A program made the translations under genes and the position numbers. Under the pieces are notes generated by a model, which saw only the letters and a program-made list of their open reading frames with translations, made no database searches and was not told the DNA's origin. This document shows positions 1 through 10,801 of a DNA stretch of 64,000 nucleotides, one piece after another (position 1 is the first letter of the stretch; each line of letters opens with the position of its first letter). This DNA is from Siphonodentalium dalli (Eukaryota > Mollusca > Scaphopoda > Gadilida > Siphonodentaliidae): the NCBI GenBank assembly GCA_032622095.1, contig CP136064.1:146882864-146946863 (forward strand). Reading direction: 5' to 3'.

Positions 1-500
1 TTTCCCGATTAGTTTAAATGTATGTGCAAGGAGCTATTATCGGAAGTTTTCTTTGAAAAGAAACCAGAACAACCAAGTAACTTAAGGCAATTACTTCTAA
101 AATGCATGACATATATACACATATTACACACCTGATATATGATATTCATTTTATGTATTTTGAATTAGTTTAATTTTATCATGCAGAACTTATATTATCA
201 TCCTTCTCAGATCATGGTTCAGAGAAGTCATCAGCTATACATCTACGTGTTTGCGCGGACATTTCCTTCGTGTATAACATAATCCGTCAGATGCACGGAG
301 CCGGCCTTTCGGCCAGAAATGCAATTGCCTAACCGCAAAAACAAAGAGACGCCCACTTCAGGTCACGCATACGTGTATAAGTGCGCTTACTCTTCGAATT
401 ACACGTATGTGAAGAACCACAGAGGACGAACGAGGGTGCCGAAATGCAAGGATCACGCTGAGATAGCACAGGAGATGCCAAAATAAGCAAACATACCATG
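1..500. other. No gene seen
   Basis: AT-rich noncoding sequence. No open frame of useful length, no recognisable RNA and no clear repeat structure were found in this stretch. Confidence 0.5.
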
Positions 501-590
501 CTAATTATGTAGTTCAGTGGTTAGAGTGTCGGACTTGTAATGGTGTTAACGCACCGACGTGAGTTCGCACCCGCCGTACAGATCCATACG
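501..590 (+). repeat. tRNA-like sequence, probably tRNA-derived SINE head
   Basis: The stretch contains a good Pol III box A (TAGTTCAGTGGTTAGAG, about 511-527) and a box B-like GAGTTCGCACC about 45 bases later. The bases between resemble a Thr (TGT) anticodon arm, but the GTCGG/CCGAC stem encloses about 20 bases rather than a 7-base loop, and no acceptor stem closes. A tRNA-derived SINE or tRNA pseudogene fits better than a working tRNA; a tRNA with a short intron is the alternative. Confidence 0.4.
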
Positions 591-1005
591 CTGTTTCAAA
601 TCTCGCGCCAGGTTGTGACCATTGGGCAATATCACTTATACTGTGCTCGCTTTGTCGTACCTAGTCGAGAGATAGGGACCTGGTTATTGGGTTATTGACA
701 GTAGGCATAAGATTCGGCATTACTCAACAGCTGGGGTAATAATTGGGGATACGCGGTATATAAGCACAATTGTTACCCAATAGTAGAGTTTTACTTCGTA
801 AATCATTGGGATTTAGAATTAACTGGTTAACCCCAAATTTGCGTTCGTAACGCCACAACGAACTGTTGCCCGCCCTGAATGAACTGTTTCCCAGTTTGCA
901 ATCACGGTCAGCTCTCGTGACGTCACGAGTGAACCGTTGCCCGACCCGAGCGAACTGTTGACTGGCTCCGAGCGAACTGTTGACTGGCCAATGTATTGGG
1001 TAACA
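591..1005. repeat. Noncoding with imperfect GAACTGTTG repeats
   Basis: Between about 855 and 985 the motif GAACTGTTG (followed by CCC or ACT) recurs at least five times with substitutions. It also occurs inside the neighbouring hairpin. The two overlapping open frames on opposite strands come from this repetition and resemble no protein. Confidence 0.4.
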
Positions 1006-1182
1006 AAGCAATTATTTCATGTGTCTTTTTGGAATAGGCAAAATTGTTGTCCCTCGGTATCAGGAATGACTATCGAACTGTTGCCCTCGGCCTTCGGCCT
1101 TGGGCAACAGTTCGATAGTCATTCCTGATACCTCGGGACAACAATTTTGACGGTTCCCAAAAGACACATGAAATAATTGCTT
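1006..1182. repeat. Long hairpin (foldback), about 85-bp arms
   Basis: Bases from 1006 (AAGCAATTATTTCATGTGTC) are the reverse complement of bases ending at 1182, and the match continues inward to a tiny CCTTCGG centre near 1094. Only scattered mismatches are visible. It looks like a palindromic MITE or foldback. A second short palindrome (ATACTTCCATA...TATGGAAGTAT) follows at about 1191-1217 and recurs in part at the ends of the GGTTA-rich repeats at 9.4 and 11.2 kb. Confidence 0.75.
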
Positions 1183-1217
1183 ATTCAGTTATACTTCCAT
1201 ATTTTAATATGGAAGTA

Positions 1218-1758
1218 TATTGTTATTCAATTTTTTATTTTTTCTCCATTATTATTATTATTCATAGCAATGTTTCAACTCATGTCCAAGTTACAGACCA
1301 TCGAAATTTCCTATTTTTGGGATTAACTGCTTGTCACATGAACTCCCGGAAACGGTCGTAAGTTGTGTTGTATGTTGTATACGCTGTTGATTTCCACTAA
1401 ATTCGATACCTTCGACACATACCATATATATAGTATGTACACTGAACCCGAGTTCCTGTTGCGTCTACCCCATCTCAAACCTAACCCCGAACATTGACCA
1501 ACTGATAAGAAAGCACCATAAATTTTTCTATTCAAAATGTAATGCGCGAACTATGAACGAATGTTGTACAAGCTCACATCTCATTCAACAAACTATCCCT
1601 TACTGATTCATAAAATTCATATAATGCTACAGGCGAAACGGAGACGACTTTTGGGGAATCGAGATTCCAAAACGGATTCAAATCTGTTCCAGAAAAGTCT
1701 TTTTTTTTCTCAGTGAAAAGAGCTGTTCAAAAAATTTCCGCTTATTTTTTAAGATATA
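1218..1758. other. No gene seen
   Basis: An ATT-rich run (about 1245-1262) is followed by ordinary AT-rich DNA. The minus-strand open frame at 1323-1535 has no recognisable motif. Confidence 0.4.
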
Positions 1759-2268
1759 TCTCATATATATTTTGAAGACCTCTGTTTGTTTGTTTGTTTG
1801 TCTGTCTGTCTGTCTGTCATTAATACAAATCTACGATTCTTGACCGATCGGGACGAAACTTGGTACGTGAGTGTAGTTTGACCAGGCGGTCGTCGTTGTC
1901 GTATTGGCGAGCCCGTGCGGCGCCCGCTTCGCGCATGCGCAGACGAGATCTCGGAAACGGGTGGAGCTATCGACTTGAAATTTGCTATGTGAATGTATCT
2001 TGCCCCGGATGCGAATTTTATCGGGTCGCCGAGCCCGTGCGACACCAGCTTCGCGCATGCGCAGACGAGATCTCGGAAACGGGTGGAGCTATCGACTTGA
2101 AATTTGGTATGTGAATGTATCTTGCCCCGGATACGAATCTTATCGGGTCGCCGAGCCCGTGCGACACCAGTTTCGCGCATGCGCAGACCAGATCTCGGAA
2201 ACGGGTGGAGCTATCGACTTGAAATTTGGTTTTTGAATAGCCCGGACAACGTCGGGCTTATCGGCTAG
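1759..2268 (+). mobile_element. Non-autonomous Helitron, family A, copy 1
   Basis: The element starts TCTCATATATATTTTGAAGA and ends with the hairpin GCCCGGACAACGTCGGGC (2240-2257), seven bases, then CTAG (2265-2268). The base before is A (1758). TC at the 5' end, a stem-loop about 7-12 bases before a CTRR 3' end, and insertion between A and T are the defining Helitron marks. Inside are a TGTT/TCTG microsatellite, a unique 5' segment and three tandem units of 122 bp. It has no Rep/helicase, so it depends on an autonomous partner. The next element starts at the adjacent base. Confidence 0.8.
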
Positions 2269-3345
2269 TCTCATATATATTTTGAAGACCTCTGTCTGTT
2301 TGTATGTTTGTCTGTATGTTTGTTTGTCTGTATGTTTGTCATTTATACAAATCTACGATTCTCGACCGATCGGGACCAAACTTGGTACGTGTGTGTAGTT
2401 TGACCAGGCGGTGGACGTTGTCGTATTGGCGAGCCCGTGCGGCGCCCGCTTCGCGCATGCGCAGACAAGATATCGGAAACGGGTGGAGCTATCGACTTGA
2501 AATTTGGTATGTGAATGTGTCTTGCCCCGGATACGAATTTTATCGGGTCACCGAGCCCGTGCGACACCAGCTTCGCGCATGCGCAGACGAGATCTCGGAA
2601 ACGGGTGGAGCTATCGACTTGAAATTTGGTATGTGAATGTATCTTGCCCCGGATACGAATTTTATCGGGTCGCCGAGCCCGTGCGATGCCAGCTTCGCGC
2701 ATGCGCAGAACAGATCTCGGAAACGGGTGGAGCTATCGACGTGAAATTTGGTTTTAGAATAGCCCGGACAACGTCGGGCTCATCGGCTAGTCTCCTATAT
2801 ATTTTGAAGACCTCTGTCTGTCTGTATGTCTGTCTGTATGTCATTTATACAAATCTACGATTCTCGACCGATCGGGACGAAACTTGGTACGTGTGTGTAG
2901 TTTGACCAGGCGGTGGACGTTGTCGTATTGGCGAGCCCGTGCAACGCCCGCTTCGCGCATGAGCAGACGAGATCTCGGAAACGGGTGGAGCTATCGACTT
3001 GAAATTTGGTATGTGAATGTATCTTGCCCCGGATACGAATTTTATCGGGTCGCCGAGCCCGTGCGACGCCAGCTTCGTGCATGCGCAGACGAGATCTCGG
3101 AAACGGATGGAGCTATCGACTTGAAATTTGGTATGTGAATGTATCTTGCCCCGGATACGAATTTTATCGGGTCGCCGAGCCGTGCGGCGCCCGCTGCGCG
3201 CATGCGCAGACGATATAGCGGAAACGGGTGGAGCTGTCGACTTGAAATTTGGTATGTGAATGTATCTTGCCCCGGATATGAATTTTATCGGGCCGTGCGA
3301 CGCCAGCTTCGCGCATGCGCAGACCAGATCTCGGAAACGGGTGGA
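1925..3345 (+). repeat. 122-bp tandem units inside the Helitrons, each with GCGCATGCGC
   Basis: The 10-bp palindrome GCGCATGCGC occurs at 1931, 2053 and 2175, then 2453, 2575 and 2697, spaced exactly 122 bp. In copy 3 the unit recurs four times with mutated versions. Each unit also carries GAGATCTCGG, GGGTGGAGCTATCGACTTG and a CCCCGGATAC segment. Open frames on both strands across these units (Arg-rich, repeated every unit) are translations of the repeat, not genes. Confidence 0.85.
2269..2790 (+). mobile_element. Non-autonomous Helitron, family A, copy 2
   Basis: The architecture is that of copy 1: 5' TCTCATATATATTTTGAAGA, TCTG/TATG microsatellite, three 122-bp units, hairpin at 2762-2779 and terminal CTAG at 2787-2790. 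Both borders abut another element directly without any target base between them. Confidence 0.8.
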
Positions 3346-3404
3346 GATATCGACTTGAAATTTGGTTTTTGAATAGCCCGGACAACGTCGGGCTCATCGG
3401 CTAG
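2791..3404 (+). mobile_element. Non-autonomous Helitron, family A, copy 3
   Basis: It starts TCTCCTATATATTTTGAAGA and ends with the hairpin plus CTAG at 3401-3404, followed by T (3405), which is the expected 3' target base for the whole three-element array. It is longer than its neighbours because it has four internal units, some with small deletions near 3180 and 3293. Confidence 0.8.
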
Positions 3405-3467
3405 TTATCTATATATACGCGAAAAATTTGTCACTCTTTCCTCCAGCTACCCCATCTCCCCGCGGAT

Positions 3468-3550
3468 GGAACCTAGCTCCGATTCGAACGCACCCGTCTT
3501 GCGGACCAGGCTCACTCCTCTACCCGATAGAACGCCCATCGAATTCCAAC
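3468..3550 (-). repeat. tRNA-like sequence (SINE fragment), minus strand
   Basis: Read on the minus strand the stretch has a box A-like ATCGGGTAGAGGAGTGAG and, about 30 bases on, a box B-like GCGTTCGAATCGG. An anticodon-arm-like segment lies between, but the ends do not pair as an acceptor stem. A tRNA-derived SINE or tRNA relic is likely. It lies just outside the Helitron array. Confidence 0.35.
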
Positions 3551-6290
3551 AATCATTTCCAGAGTGGTATAATGGTATGAGTACATATCGGAGCTGTTAT
3601 AAACTTAATAACTTGGATTTGAATATAAACCCACCGATTCGTAAATTTTGTTGCCCATGGTGTGTGCTAAATTATCATTTTAACGTGTATAGTGTGTCAT
3701 GAGCTGTCTGCGTGCATGCAATTCACTTTTGTATCTTCTTTCGCATATTCAACGCACTGCATCTCATATACAACCAAACAAAAACAAACATTACATTAAT
3801 GGGATCAAACAAGCCTTAGCTATACGGTGTAAACTTATACTAACGTAATGACGACGTATATCCAATTATTTCATTTGCGATAACAACGATAAATACACAG
3901 AAAAATGCAAACATCATCATTTTCGTAATAACAATTCGTATATTTTTATAAACACTAGATTACTGCAAATGGACATTCAATTCTTTCCGTTAGTATATGT
4001 CTGCCAAATTGGAAATGACTCCCTTTATGCTTTCACAAAATAAAACACCACTGTTAGTTTCGTATGCCGTCATTTAACTCTTGTCAGCAAGAAACGTGAA
4101 ACAAAGCTACGCTCCTTATTCCTACCATATAGGGAATGTAATTACAGAGCACGCTCTTTTCTGTTCGATTACGTTCATACGCCGTGTACATTGCTTTGTG
4201 TCTTGTTGTTTATCATGACTGTTGAAAATACCGTGAAATTTATTTTATTCTTCGGATACAACGTTCATTGATCGTGGTACATGTTATGTGCTTGTTCAAA
4301 CCACTTATCTGCCCACGTGGAACAAGACTTATGAGAATTGGATGGACATTTTCGGAATTAGGAACATCGGGAAATCGTCAAATTGGAGTCGTGTTTTCAT
4401 GTTGGAATTCTGCAAATGTGCAGTGTTAAGGAGAACCGGCATTAAAGCATTCTCATTAATCTTCCGATTATACGTGCATTGATGTGGAATGTTCAGGTAC
4501 AATTTATATTAGAATTATTACTTGTATTATACCCCCGCAACCAGTTGTGGATGGGGTGGGGATGGTATACTGGAATCAGCTTGTGCGTCCGTCCGTTCAT
4601 CAATATATATATATATCTAATTGTTCCCGATAGATTTGGGAGGAATATAGTAATCAGTATGTCTGTCCGTGTGTCCGTCCGAGATGGCTTCTGATTGACA
4701 ACTGTAGTATTAGTTAACTGAATCGTATGTCACATGTCCGTGATATTTCTACAATGCGAGAGTTGGAGTATAGAAAATCTTCAATTATACAAATATTCGC
4801 CTTTATCTCATTCTGGTGAATATATTGTTTTCATAGTGACGTGAGAAATTAATGGACTGTCCCATATGCATTATGCAAAAGAATAACGCAGGACGCTCTC
4901 TAAACCAGTCAAAACGAGACCCGTTTCTACTCCTGCACGTAATTTATGTCATGTGACTCTTTTCAATGCATATGCCGTATGAAAATAATTGTCTATATGT
5001 ATTTCATGCAATTTTGTTCGCGATTTGGCCCATTAACGTCAACATCAGAAACATGAGCAATTACTTGATTAATATGTAATCGTTGTTATAGTATTTCACT
5101 GTTCACAAAACAATTTAATTCATATAACTAAATGTATGACAACACGTAATAGGCATTATTATTTGTGTCAGTGATTGTCAGTTGTCGGTGATTTCAACGT
5201 GCATTTGAATTGTTCTAACGGGAAATAATTTCACTGCACGTAGGAACAACCGTCACTGACATTACATTTCCCAATCCGTGCAAATTTTACAAATTCGCGT
5301 TTTTAAAAATGGAACCAGCCGCAGCATATCCGAAGTGCTTCGGATGGCATATTATACTACGTACCTGTCCAATTTCGATCCTATCGTCTTATTTTAATAG
5401 TATTTCATTGAATACAAAACAGTTCTTACGTTAATACATATCACACATGTAACTAAATCCATGACAATATATTCGAGGCGTTTACCAATGATAACAACGA
5501 GATGATGTACAAGATTTTGGGCATTCCCTTCTTATCTGCTCAAGGAGTAATGATGTATATCAGTGTTTATCGGGCGTCAAATTTGTATCGTGCAGTTGAA
5601 TCATTCCACCCACAAATCACCCCACTGCATATAGAAACCACCGTCATCGTACAGTAACTGACAAACTTTACAAGACATTTATGTCCGTAAATCACAAATC
5701 GGCTCTTGTCTGGATTTGAATGGGTCATATTCCTATTTGTTGGACGACATAATGTGACCCAGTTCGCCATAACAATAACAAGCTGAGCAACATGATGTCC
5801 ATACTGCGATCTGTAAGTGTCACAAGTGAAAAAGTATGAGTTTATTGTCCGATTGTTGACATCGCCGAGTGTTTATTTGGCATTAATTTGCCGACACGTA
5901 ATGTAAAGTGTTTATATTCATTGCGAAGAGCCGACAACGTCATTACACGTCAGTCGTCTATTCGTAAAATATACATAAATATGTCTTAAAGTGCAGACTA
6001 ATTCACCACCTTCGTGTATGCAAGTATACGAATCGCACCAAAATTAAGCGAATTGTATATGGAATGTGTAGGTATAAGCTGACATGTACATATCATTTCC
6101 CAAATGCTTCAATATCATGACAATCTATTAGTTATTATAACAAAACCCCAAAGTGTTCGCAACTTCGCGATATAGGCAACGGAGCCAACGTACTATAATT
6201 ATACGCTATTTCGTTGTTGCGAAAGGGGCCGAACGTTCAATTTAATGTGGAATTTTCGAATGATTGGGTAATGAATTAATCAGGATTGAG
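3551..6290. other. No gene seen
   Basis: AT-rich noncoding DNA. Short (TA)n and a TGTCTGTCCGTGTG-type microsatellite occur at about 4600-4682. The open frames at 4288-4694 and 5567-5770 are short, lack recognisable domains and are not supported as genes. Confidence 0.45.
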
Positions 6291-6740
6291 TGTCCGATAT
6301 TATATGCATTCACATATATGTAGGAAAAATACCCGGTATGACTGTATACACTAGGACAGGTTAACACTATGAATAGATGTAGGTTCATGTAAAGGGTTCA
6401 GTTTAAGGATAGGGATATGGTTATGTGTTGATCAGGGCTATGTTTAGGTTGTGGAGATGATCAGGTTTATAAATTGCGTTAGAGTCGTGGACATCGTTAA
6501 TGTTAAAAAGATGACTGTGTTGTGCAAACGATTAGGTTTTGGTTAAGCTTGTATGTATGATTAAACTTATCGAAATGGTTGAGAGTATGACTATGGATAT
6601 GGTTTCCACGAGTGCTATGAATATGGTTATGGTAATTTATTGGGTTAGGGTTAAGTGATGTGGATAAAGCTATGTATGTCACATATGGTTAGCGTTATCG
6701 ATTGGCTACGATTAAGTTGTGCTTATGGATATTGTTTTCC
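6290..6740 (+). repeat. GGTTA-rich dispersed repeat, copy 1
   Basis: This stretch aligns by eye with 8992-9420 and 10802-11240. Shared landmarks, in order, are AGGATAGGG, GTGTTGATCAGGG (GTGTAGATCAGGG in the others), TTTATAAATTG, GTTAGAGTCGTGGA, TTGTATGTATGA, CTTATCGAAA, TATTGGGTTAGGGTTAAG and GATTGGCTACGATTAA. It is strongly biased to G and T on this strand. No coding potential was seen. Confidence 0.7.
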
Positions 6741-7046
6741 ATCCTCCATATATATGTTACACATCAGCTATATATTGGCCATAATATCACTAAGTTTAAA
6801 TTGTGTACATTCTAAACTGTGAGAGGAGTTGATTACACAATGCATATTGACATAATGTTTGGCGAACAGTAAGATACAAAAATTAACTTTGTTCGCCCTC
6901 TCAGACTAGAATATACTGATAGAGCGCTATAATATTTTTTTGCATATTCCGAATGGGGAGAATGATGCGGACCAGAATGGACCATTTATACGTTTTTTTG
7001 TCCCAACCGTTACCGATCTACGACATGGACAAGAAAATTACCTATT

Positions 7047-7980
7047 GTTGGCGCCAATTCCAACGGGCTAATTGATGAGTAAGGTTAATGCAGGAGCAGC
7101 TACGCTGGTATCCCATATGTAGGCCCCCGGAGTTTTATAGCTCTACTATAACAGAAACCTGCCCAACAGCGAGCGAGCATCGGGTGGGTTCAGACTTTTT
7201 GAAAATTCCAACGAAAATCAAAGGGGGGGGGGGGGAATTGTCTAACAATCAAACATCGAGATAAAACATTTTGAATAGTGGATATGATAGATAGTATCCA
7301 AGCGCAACTTATTGGTGTGTGCTTAATTCGCGCTAAGGTCGAGGTTTACTCGTGGCGAGGCTTTATAATGTAAATAGCTATTGTTAAATGCTGTATCACT
7401 AACCTATTTTTCTCGCCAAATCCGACCGGGTTAATGCAGGAGCAGGTATGTCGATATACATTTGGTAATATCCCAAAGTTTGACCGCTCTACTTACAAAG
7501 CAACCTGACCAACGGAGAGCGCGTGTTCAGATGGGTTCAAATTGGCAAATTCCAACAAAAACCTAAAGTTGAAAAATACTACAAAATATCAAACATGGAG
7601 ATACAATTTTGCCCAACTCTGTGCGATTTCTTAAATTTCAGAGCAAAAGGTTTACTCGTGGCAACGCTATATAGCGTAATACGTACTACATGCAGAGAAA
7701 CACAGACTGGCAAAACTCGAAATTATCCAATATTCCCGCCAAATTCAAACATGCCAATGGAGGACGAGTGAAACACGCTAGCAGGTACCTCGGTATACAA
7801 TAGATACATCCTGGAAGTTTGACTGCCGTGGTTTAAAAGTAATCCGTCTAACAGAGAGCTTGCATCGGTGTGGGTCGAGTCTTTTGGCAAATACGAGTAA
7901 ATCTCACAAAGGAAAAAAAAATGGAGAAATCGTGAATCGAGATAGAACAAATTTGACGAGTGGATGTTGTGGGTACTATC
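7047..7980 (+). repeat. Three imperfect tandem units of about 250-360 bp
   Basis: Units start near 7047, 7410 and 7736. Each has a CGCCAA(A/T)TCC-like start, a GCAGGAGCAG/GCTAGCAGGT segment, a GTTTGACCGCTCTAC-like segment, AACAGAGAGC and a GGTTCA...GGCAAATTCCAA segment. The copies are diverged, so the array is old. Flanking marks (CCCGATAT...CACTAGG at 6296-6355 and 8050-8107) bracket the repeat and suggest it is part of a larger element. Confidence 0.5.
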
Positions 7981-8101
7981 CACGCGCAAATTCGGTGAAA
8001 TTTTCTAACTTTTCAAATAAATGCGCAATGAGCGATTAAGTGCCCGATATAACATGCATTCACATGTTGTATAGGAAAATACCCCCGGATGACTGTGTAC
8101 A

Positions 8102-8370
8102 CTAGGAAATTTAATAATATTAAAGTGATGTGAAACACTCTGGTAGGGTGATCAAATATAGAAATGGAAAATAATCTTGTTCAAAGTAGTTATTTTTACA
8201 ATAGTATATCTAAATTGTCAACACACACCGTCATTCTAATTATTAATTAAATGCAGTAACTCTCGATGGTGAAATCGGTTTCATTAGTTTATTGCCGATA
8301 GATGCGTCCCGAACCAAGTAGTAAATATTTACATTTGAGCATAGTTCAGACGATGTTTTCTATGGAGTGG
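8102..8370 (-). mobile_element. Old Helitron relic, family C 3' end
   Basis: From AAAGTGATGTGAAAC (8123) to about 8370 the sequence follows the 3'-terminal portions of the family C elements at 50962 and 57273: the same order of CTC(T)G, GGAAAATAATCTTGTTCAAAG, ACACCGTCAT and TTTATTGCCGAT-like segments, with many substitutions. A CTAG at about 8104 sits where the 3' terminus is expected, but the hairpin is lost. It marks an earlier wave of the same family. Confidence 0.45.
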
Positions 8371-8990
8371 TATGGTCGATTTGCTTCAGATTTTCGACGG
8401 TGTTAGTAGTTTAATATGTAGGTACATGTAAAGGGGGAATAATGCAGATGGATTGTCTCTTTAAATAACAAATTTGAAATAATTTCGTGGGTTTAAAATA
8501 ATAAATATGAATTGAAGACCCTTGTCGGGAAAGATTTCTCTCCACTGATATTGAATTTATTACGAAAATGTTATTATGAAATGAGATATTTAATTAGGAC
8601 ACGTTATTTATCTATTTTTAGAATAGACCATTCGGGCGATAGCATACATCGATAGAGAACATTAGTCTGTTCATATAGCCACGGAACGAACGTCGAATAT
8701 CACAGATTAATTGATTGTATTGTTTTAATCCATAGTTATAAGCGATAATTAGACTAATTAACGTTAAGTTGTGACAAAATTACACAATACAAATACAATT
8801 TCTGGTCACTATAACCACTATTGTTCGTTAGCTAAACAACCACACCTGTTTAGATCAGAATATATTCGAAATAAAATCAATAGTAATCTATAGAAGCATT
8901 TCCGGACAGGGACTTCAACTCATATCTAATATTTTATACCCCCCCCGATAACGGTATAATATATGTTTACAATAAGATAACCCACCTTTA
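8371..8990. other. No gene seen
   Basis: AT-rich DNA with no supported open frame. A C-run (about 8940-8946) precedes the next GGTTA-rich repeat. Confidence 0.45.
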
Positions 8991-8991
8991 A

Positions 8992-9500
8992 GCTTAAGGA
9001 TAGGGTTATGATTATGTGTAGATCAGGGGTATGTTTAAGTTTAATGTTATGGGTAGGAGCAGGTTTATAAATTGGGTTAGAGTCGTGGATATGGTTAATG
9101 TCAAAAAGGTGACAGTGTTATGCAAAGGATTTGGTTCTGGTTAGGTTGTATGTATGACTAGGCTTATCGAAAGAGTTATGGTAATGGTCTAAGGTATGGC
9201 AATGGATATACTTTCCAGGAGTGTAATGAATATGGTCAGGGTATTTTATTGGATTAGGGTTAAGTGATGTGGATAGGGCTATGAAAAGGGTTAAGATTAT
9301 TGATTGGCTACGATTAACTTTGTGCTTATCGAAATATTAGGGTTATGGAGTGGTGTATGGGTAAGGATTGGATAGGGTGGGTTGAGGGTTAATGGTTAGA
9401 TGGGATTGGGGATGGTGAATATATATGGAAGTATCAAAATTCTGCAGGCCAGAATTTTAACCCTCTAGTTATTATTATTATTTATTATTCTTAGAAATTT
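8992..9500 (+). repeat. GGTTA-rich dispersed repeat, copy 2
   Basis: This copy is more complete than the one at 6.3 kb. After the GGGTTAGGGTTAAG block it continues to TATGGAAGTATCAAAATTCT, GCAGGCCAGAATTTTAACCC and TCTAGTTATTATTATTATTT, which are identical to the end of copy 3. The ATT microsatellite tail is shared, so it is part of the element and may mark its 3' end. Confidence 0.75.
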
Positions 9501-9940
9501 TTCAACTCAAATATCTCTGGAAGTACAAGAGATATGGAGCTGCAATTTCGTGTGTATATAGACCTATACTAATTCTAACTGAATAGACTATATAGAATAT
9601 TGTCCGTTGATTTACAGAGTTATCCCCCTTTTTGTGAAAAAAATGGGGTTGCTGTATCTCGAAAAGTATGAACAGCAGAGACTCCAAATGTTGGCCATAT
9701 GTAGAACTCAGGATGCCCTATTGGATCCATACATTATAATTTATGTCCGCGCTTTTTCTACAGAGTTGTCGCCCATGGTTTGCAAAACGTGATTTATTTC
9801 ATATCCTGTGTCTGTATGTGGCATGCAAGGTATCCATATTTGAGAGCTTCTATGCAGTTAACCGTTAGCAACTTTCTACGAAAAAAAGTTTGGAACAGGG
9901 ACGGACTTATGTTCATGTATCATGTATCTATAGGACGGAC
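9501..9940. other. No gene seen
   Basis: Short open frames exist on both strands but none shows a recognisable domain. The sequence resembles degenerate repeat DNA: its GTCCAAGTTACAGACCATCGAAA motif family recurs at 1290, 9986 and 10370. Confidence 0.4.
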
Positions 9941-10655
9941 TAATGATCCTCCTGAAAGAATTTTGTAAATCGGTTGAGAAATGTCCAAGTTACAGACCAT
10001 CGAAAAGTGTATTCATACATCGATTGAGGAGAAAGTGCTTGTGGACAAAACTCCTCCTAGACGACGCACATGAACTGGATTTGGTTTATGTGAGCGTGTT
10101 ATCCATAGAGAGAAGATGAATTGTCATTTTTTATTTGTCTCCGATTTGAACCAAAATTGTTGTGAAGTATGTATAAGATGTATCGAGTGTCATTATGGGT
10201 GAATTTTGTGAATCGATTGACAAATGTAGAAATTGTGGCCCCTTCATTCTGTTCAAGTTTACAGAAGATGCACTATGACTTTCAATTCCTTCAACAAATC
10301 GTCACGTGTTTGGTGTCATTCGATGGGAATGTTTACTAATGATCCTCCTGAAAGAATTTTTTTAAAATGTCCAAGTTACAGACCATCGAAAATTGTATTC
10401 AAACATCGGTTGAGGAGAAAGTGCTTGTGGACAAAACTCCTCCGAGACGACGCACATGAACTGGATTTGGTTTATGTGAGCGTGATATCCATAGAGAGAA
10501 GACGAATTTGTCCGTGTTGGGGAGGGGGGGGGGGGGGGCAAAAATTGCCATTTTTTTTATTTGTGTCCGATTTGAACCAAAATTGTTGTGAAGTATCTAT
10601 AAGATGTACCGAGTGTCATTATGGGTGAATTTTGTGAATCGATTTACAAATGTAG
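9941..10655 (+). repeat. Direct duplication, about 300-bp copies 396 bp apart
   Basis: The stretch from TAATGATCCTCCTGAAAGAA at 9941 is repeated from 10337. Both copies run through CCAAGTTACAGACCATCGAA, GAGGAGAAAGTGCTTGTGGA, CGACGCACATGAACTGGATT and TGTGAAGTAT...GAGTGTCATTATGGGTGAAT. The second copy contains a GGGGAGGGGGG insertion at about 10520-10540. The open frame at 10233-10628 crosses the second copy and is not considered a gene. Confidence 0.75.
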
Positions 10656-10748
10656 ATGAATGGCAACAAGCCATATTTCCGCCTAAATCCTGAAAAGTTA
10701 CCCATAATTCTGCTGTGCTTGAGGAGTCGATTACTTTGGGCATTACTG
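10656..10748 (+). mobile_element. Half copy of the 216-bp palindromic MITE
   Basis: From ATGAATGGCAACAAGCCATA to ATTACTTTGGGCATTACTG, followed by TA, this matches the right arm of the palindrome at 63730-63945 with a few differences. The left arm is absent, so it is a one-armed derivative or truncated copy. Confidence 0.7.
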
Positions 10749-10801
10749 TATATTTGCGAATGTCTGTATGTAATATTTTATACCCTAGTAACTATATAAT
10801 A

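Noticed and set aside
501-590. A working tRNA-Thr gene
   Set aside because: The anticodon stem would enclose about 20 bases and no acceptor stem forms; kept only as a tRNA-like SINE or relic.
1925-3345. CRISPR-like regular repeats
   Set aside because: The units are contiguous tandem copies without unique spacers, in a eukaryotic context with no cas genes.
1761-3397. Arg-rich open frames on both strands over the Helitron repeats
   Set aside because: They repeat every 122 bp with the DNA unit, overlap in several frames and have no start or domain conservation. The same holds for the frames at 54.7-57.2 kb.
6408-6700. Telomere-like GGGTTAGGGTTA words
   Set aside because: Only one or two adjacent hexamers per copy within a collinear dispersed repeat; not a telomeric array.
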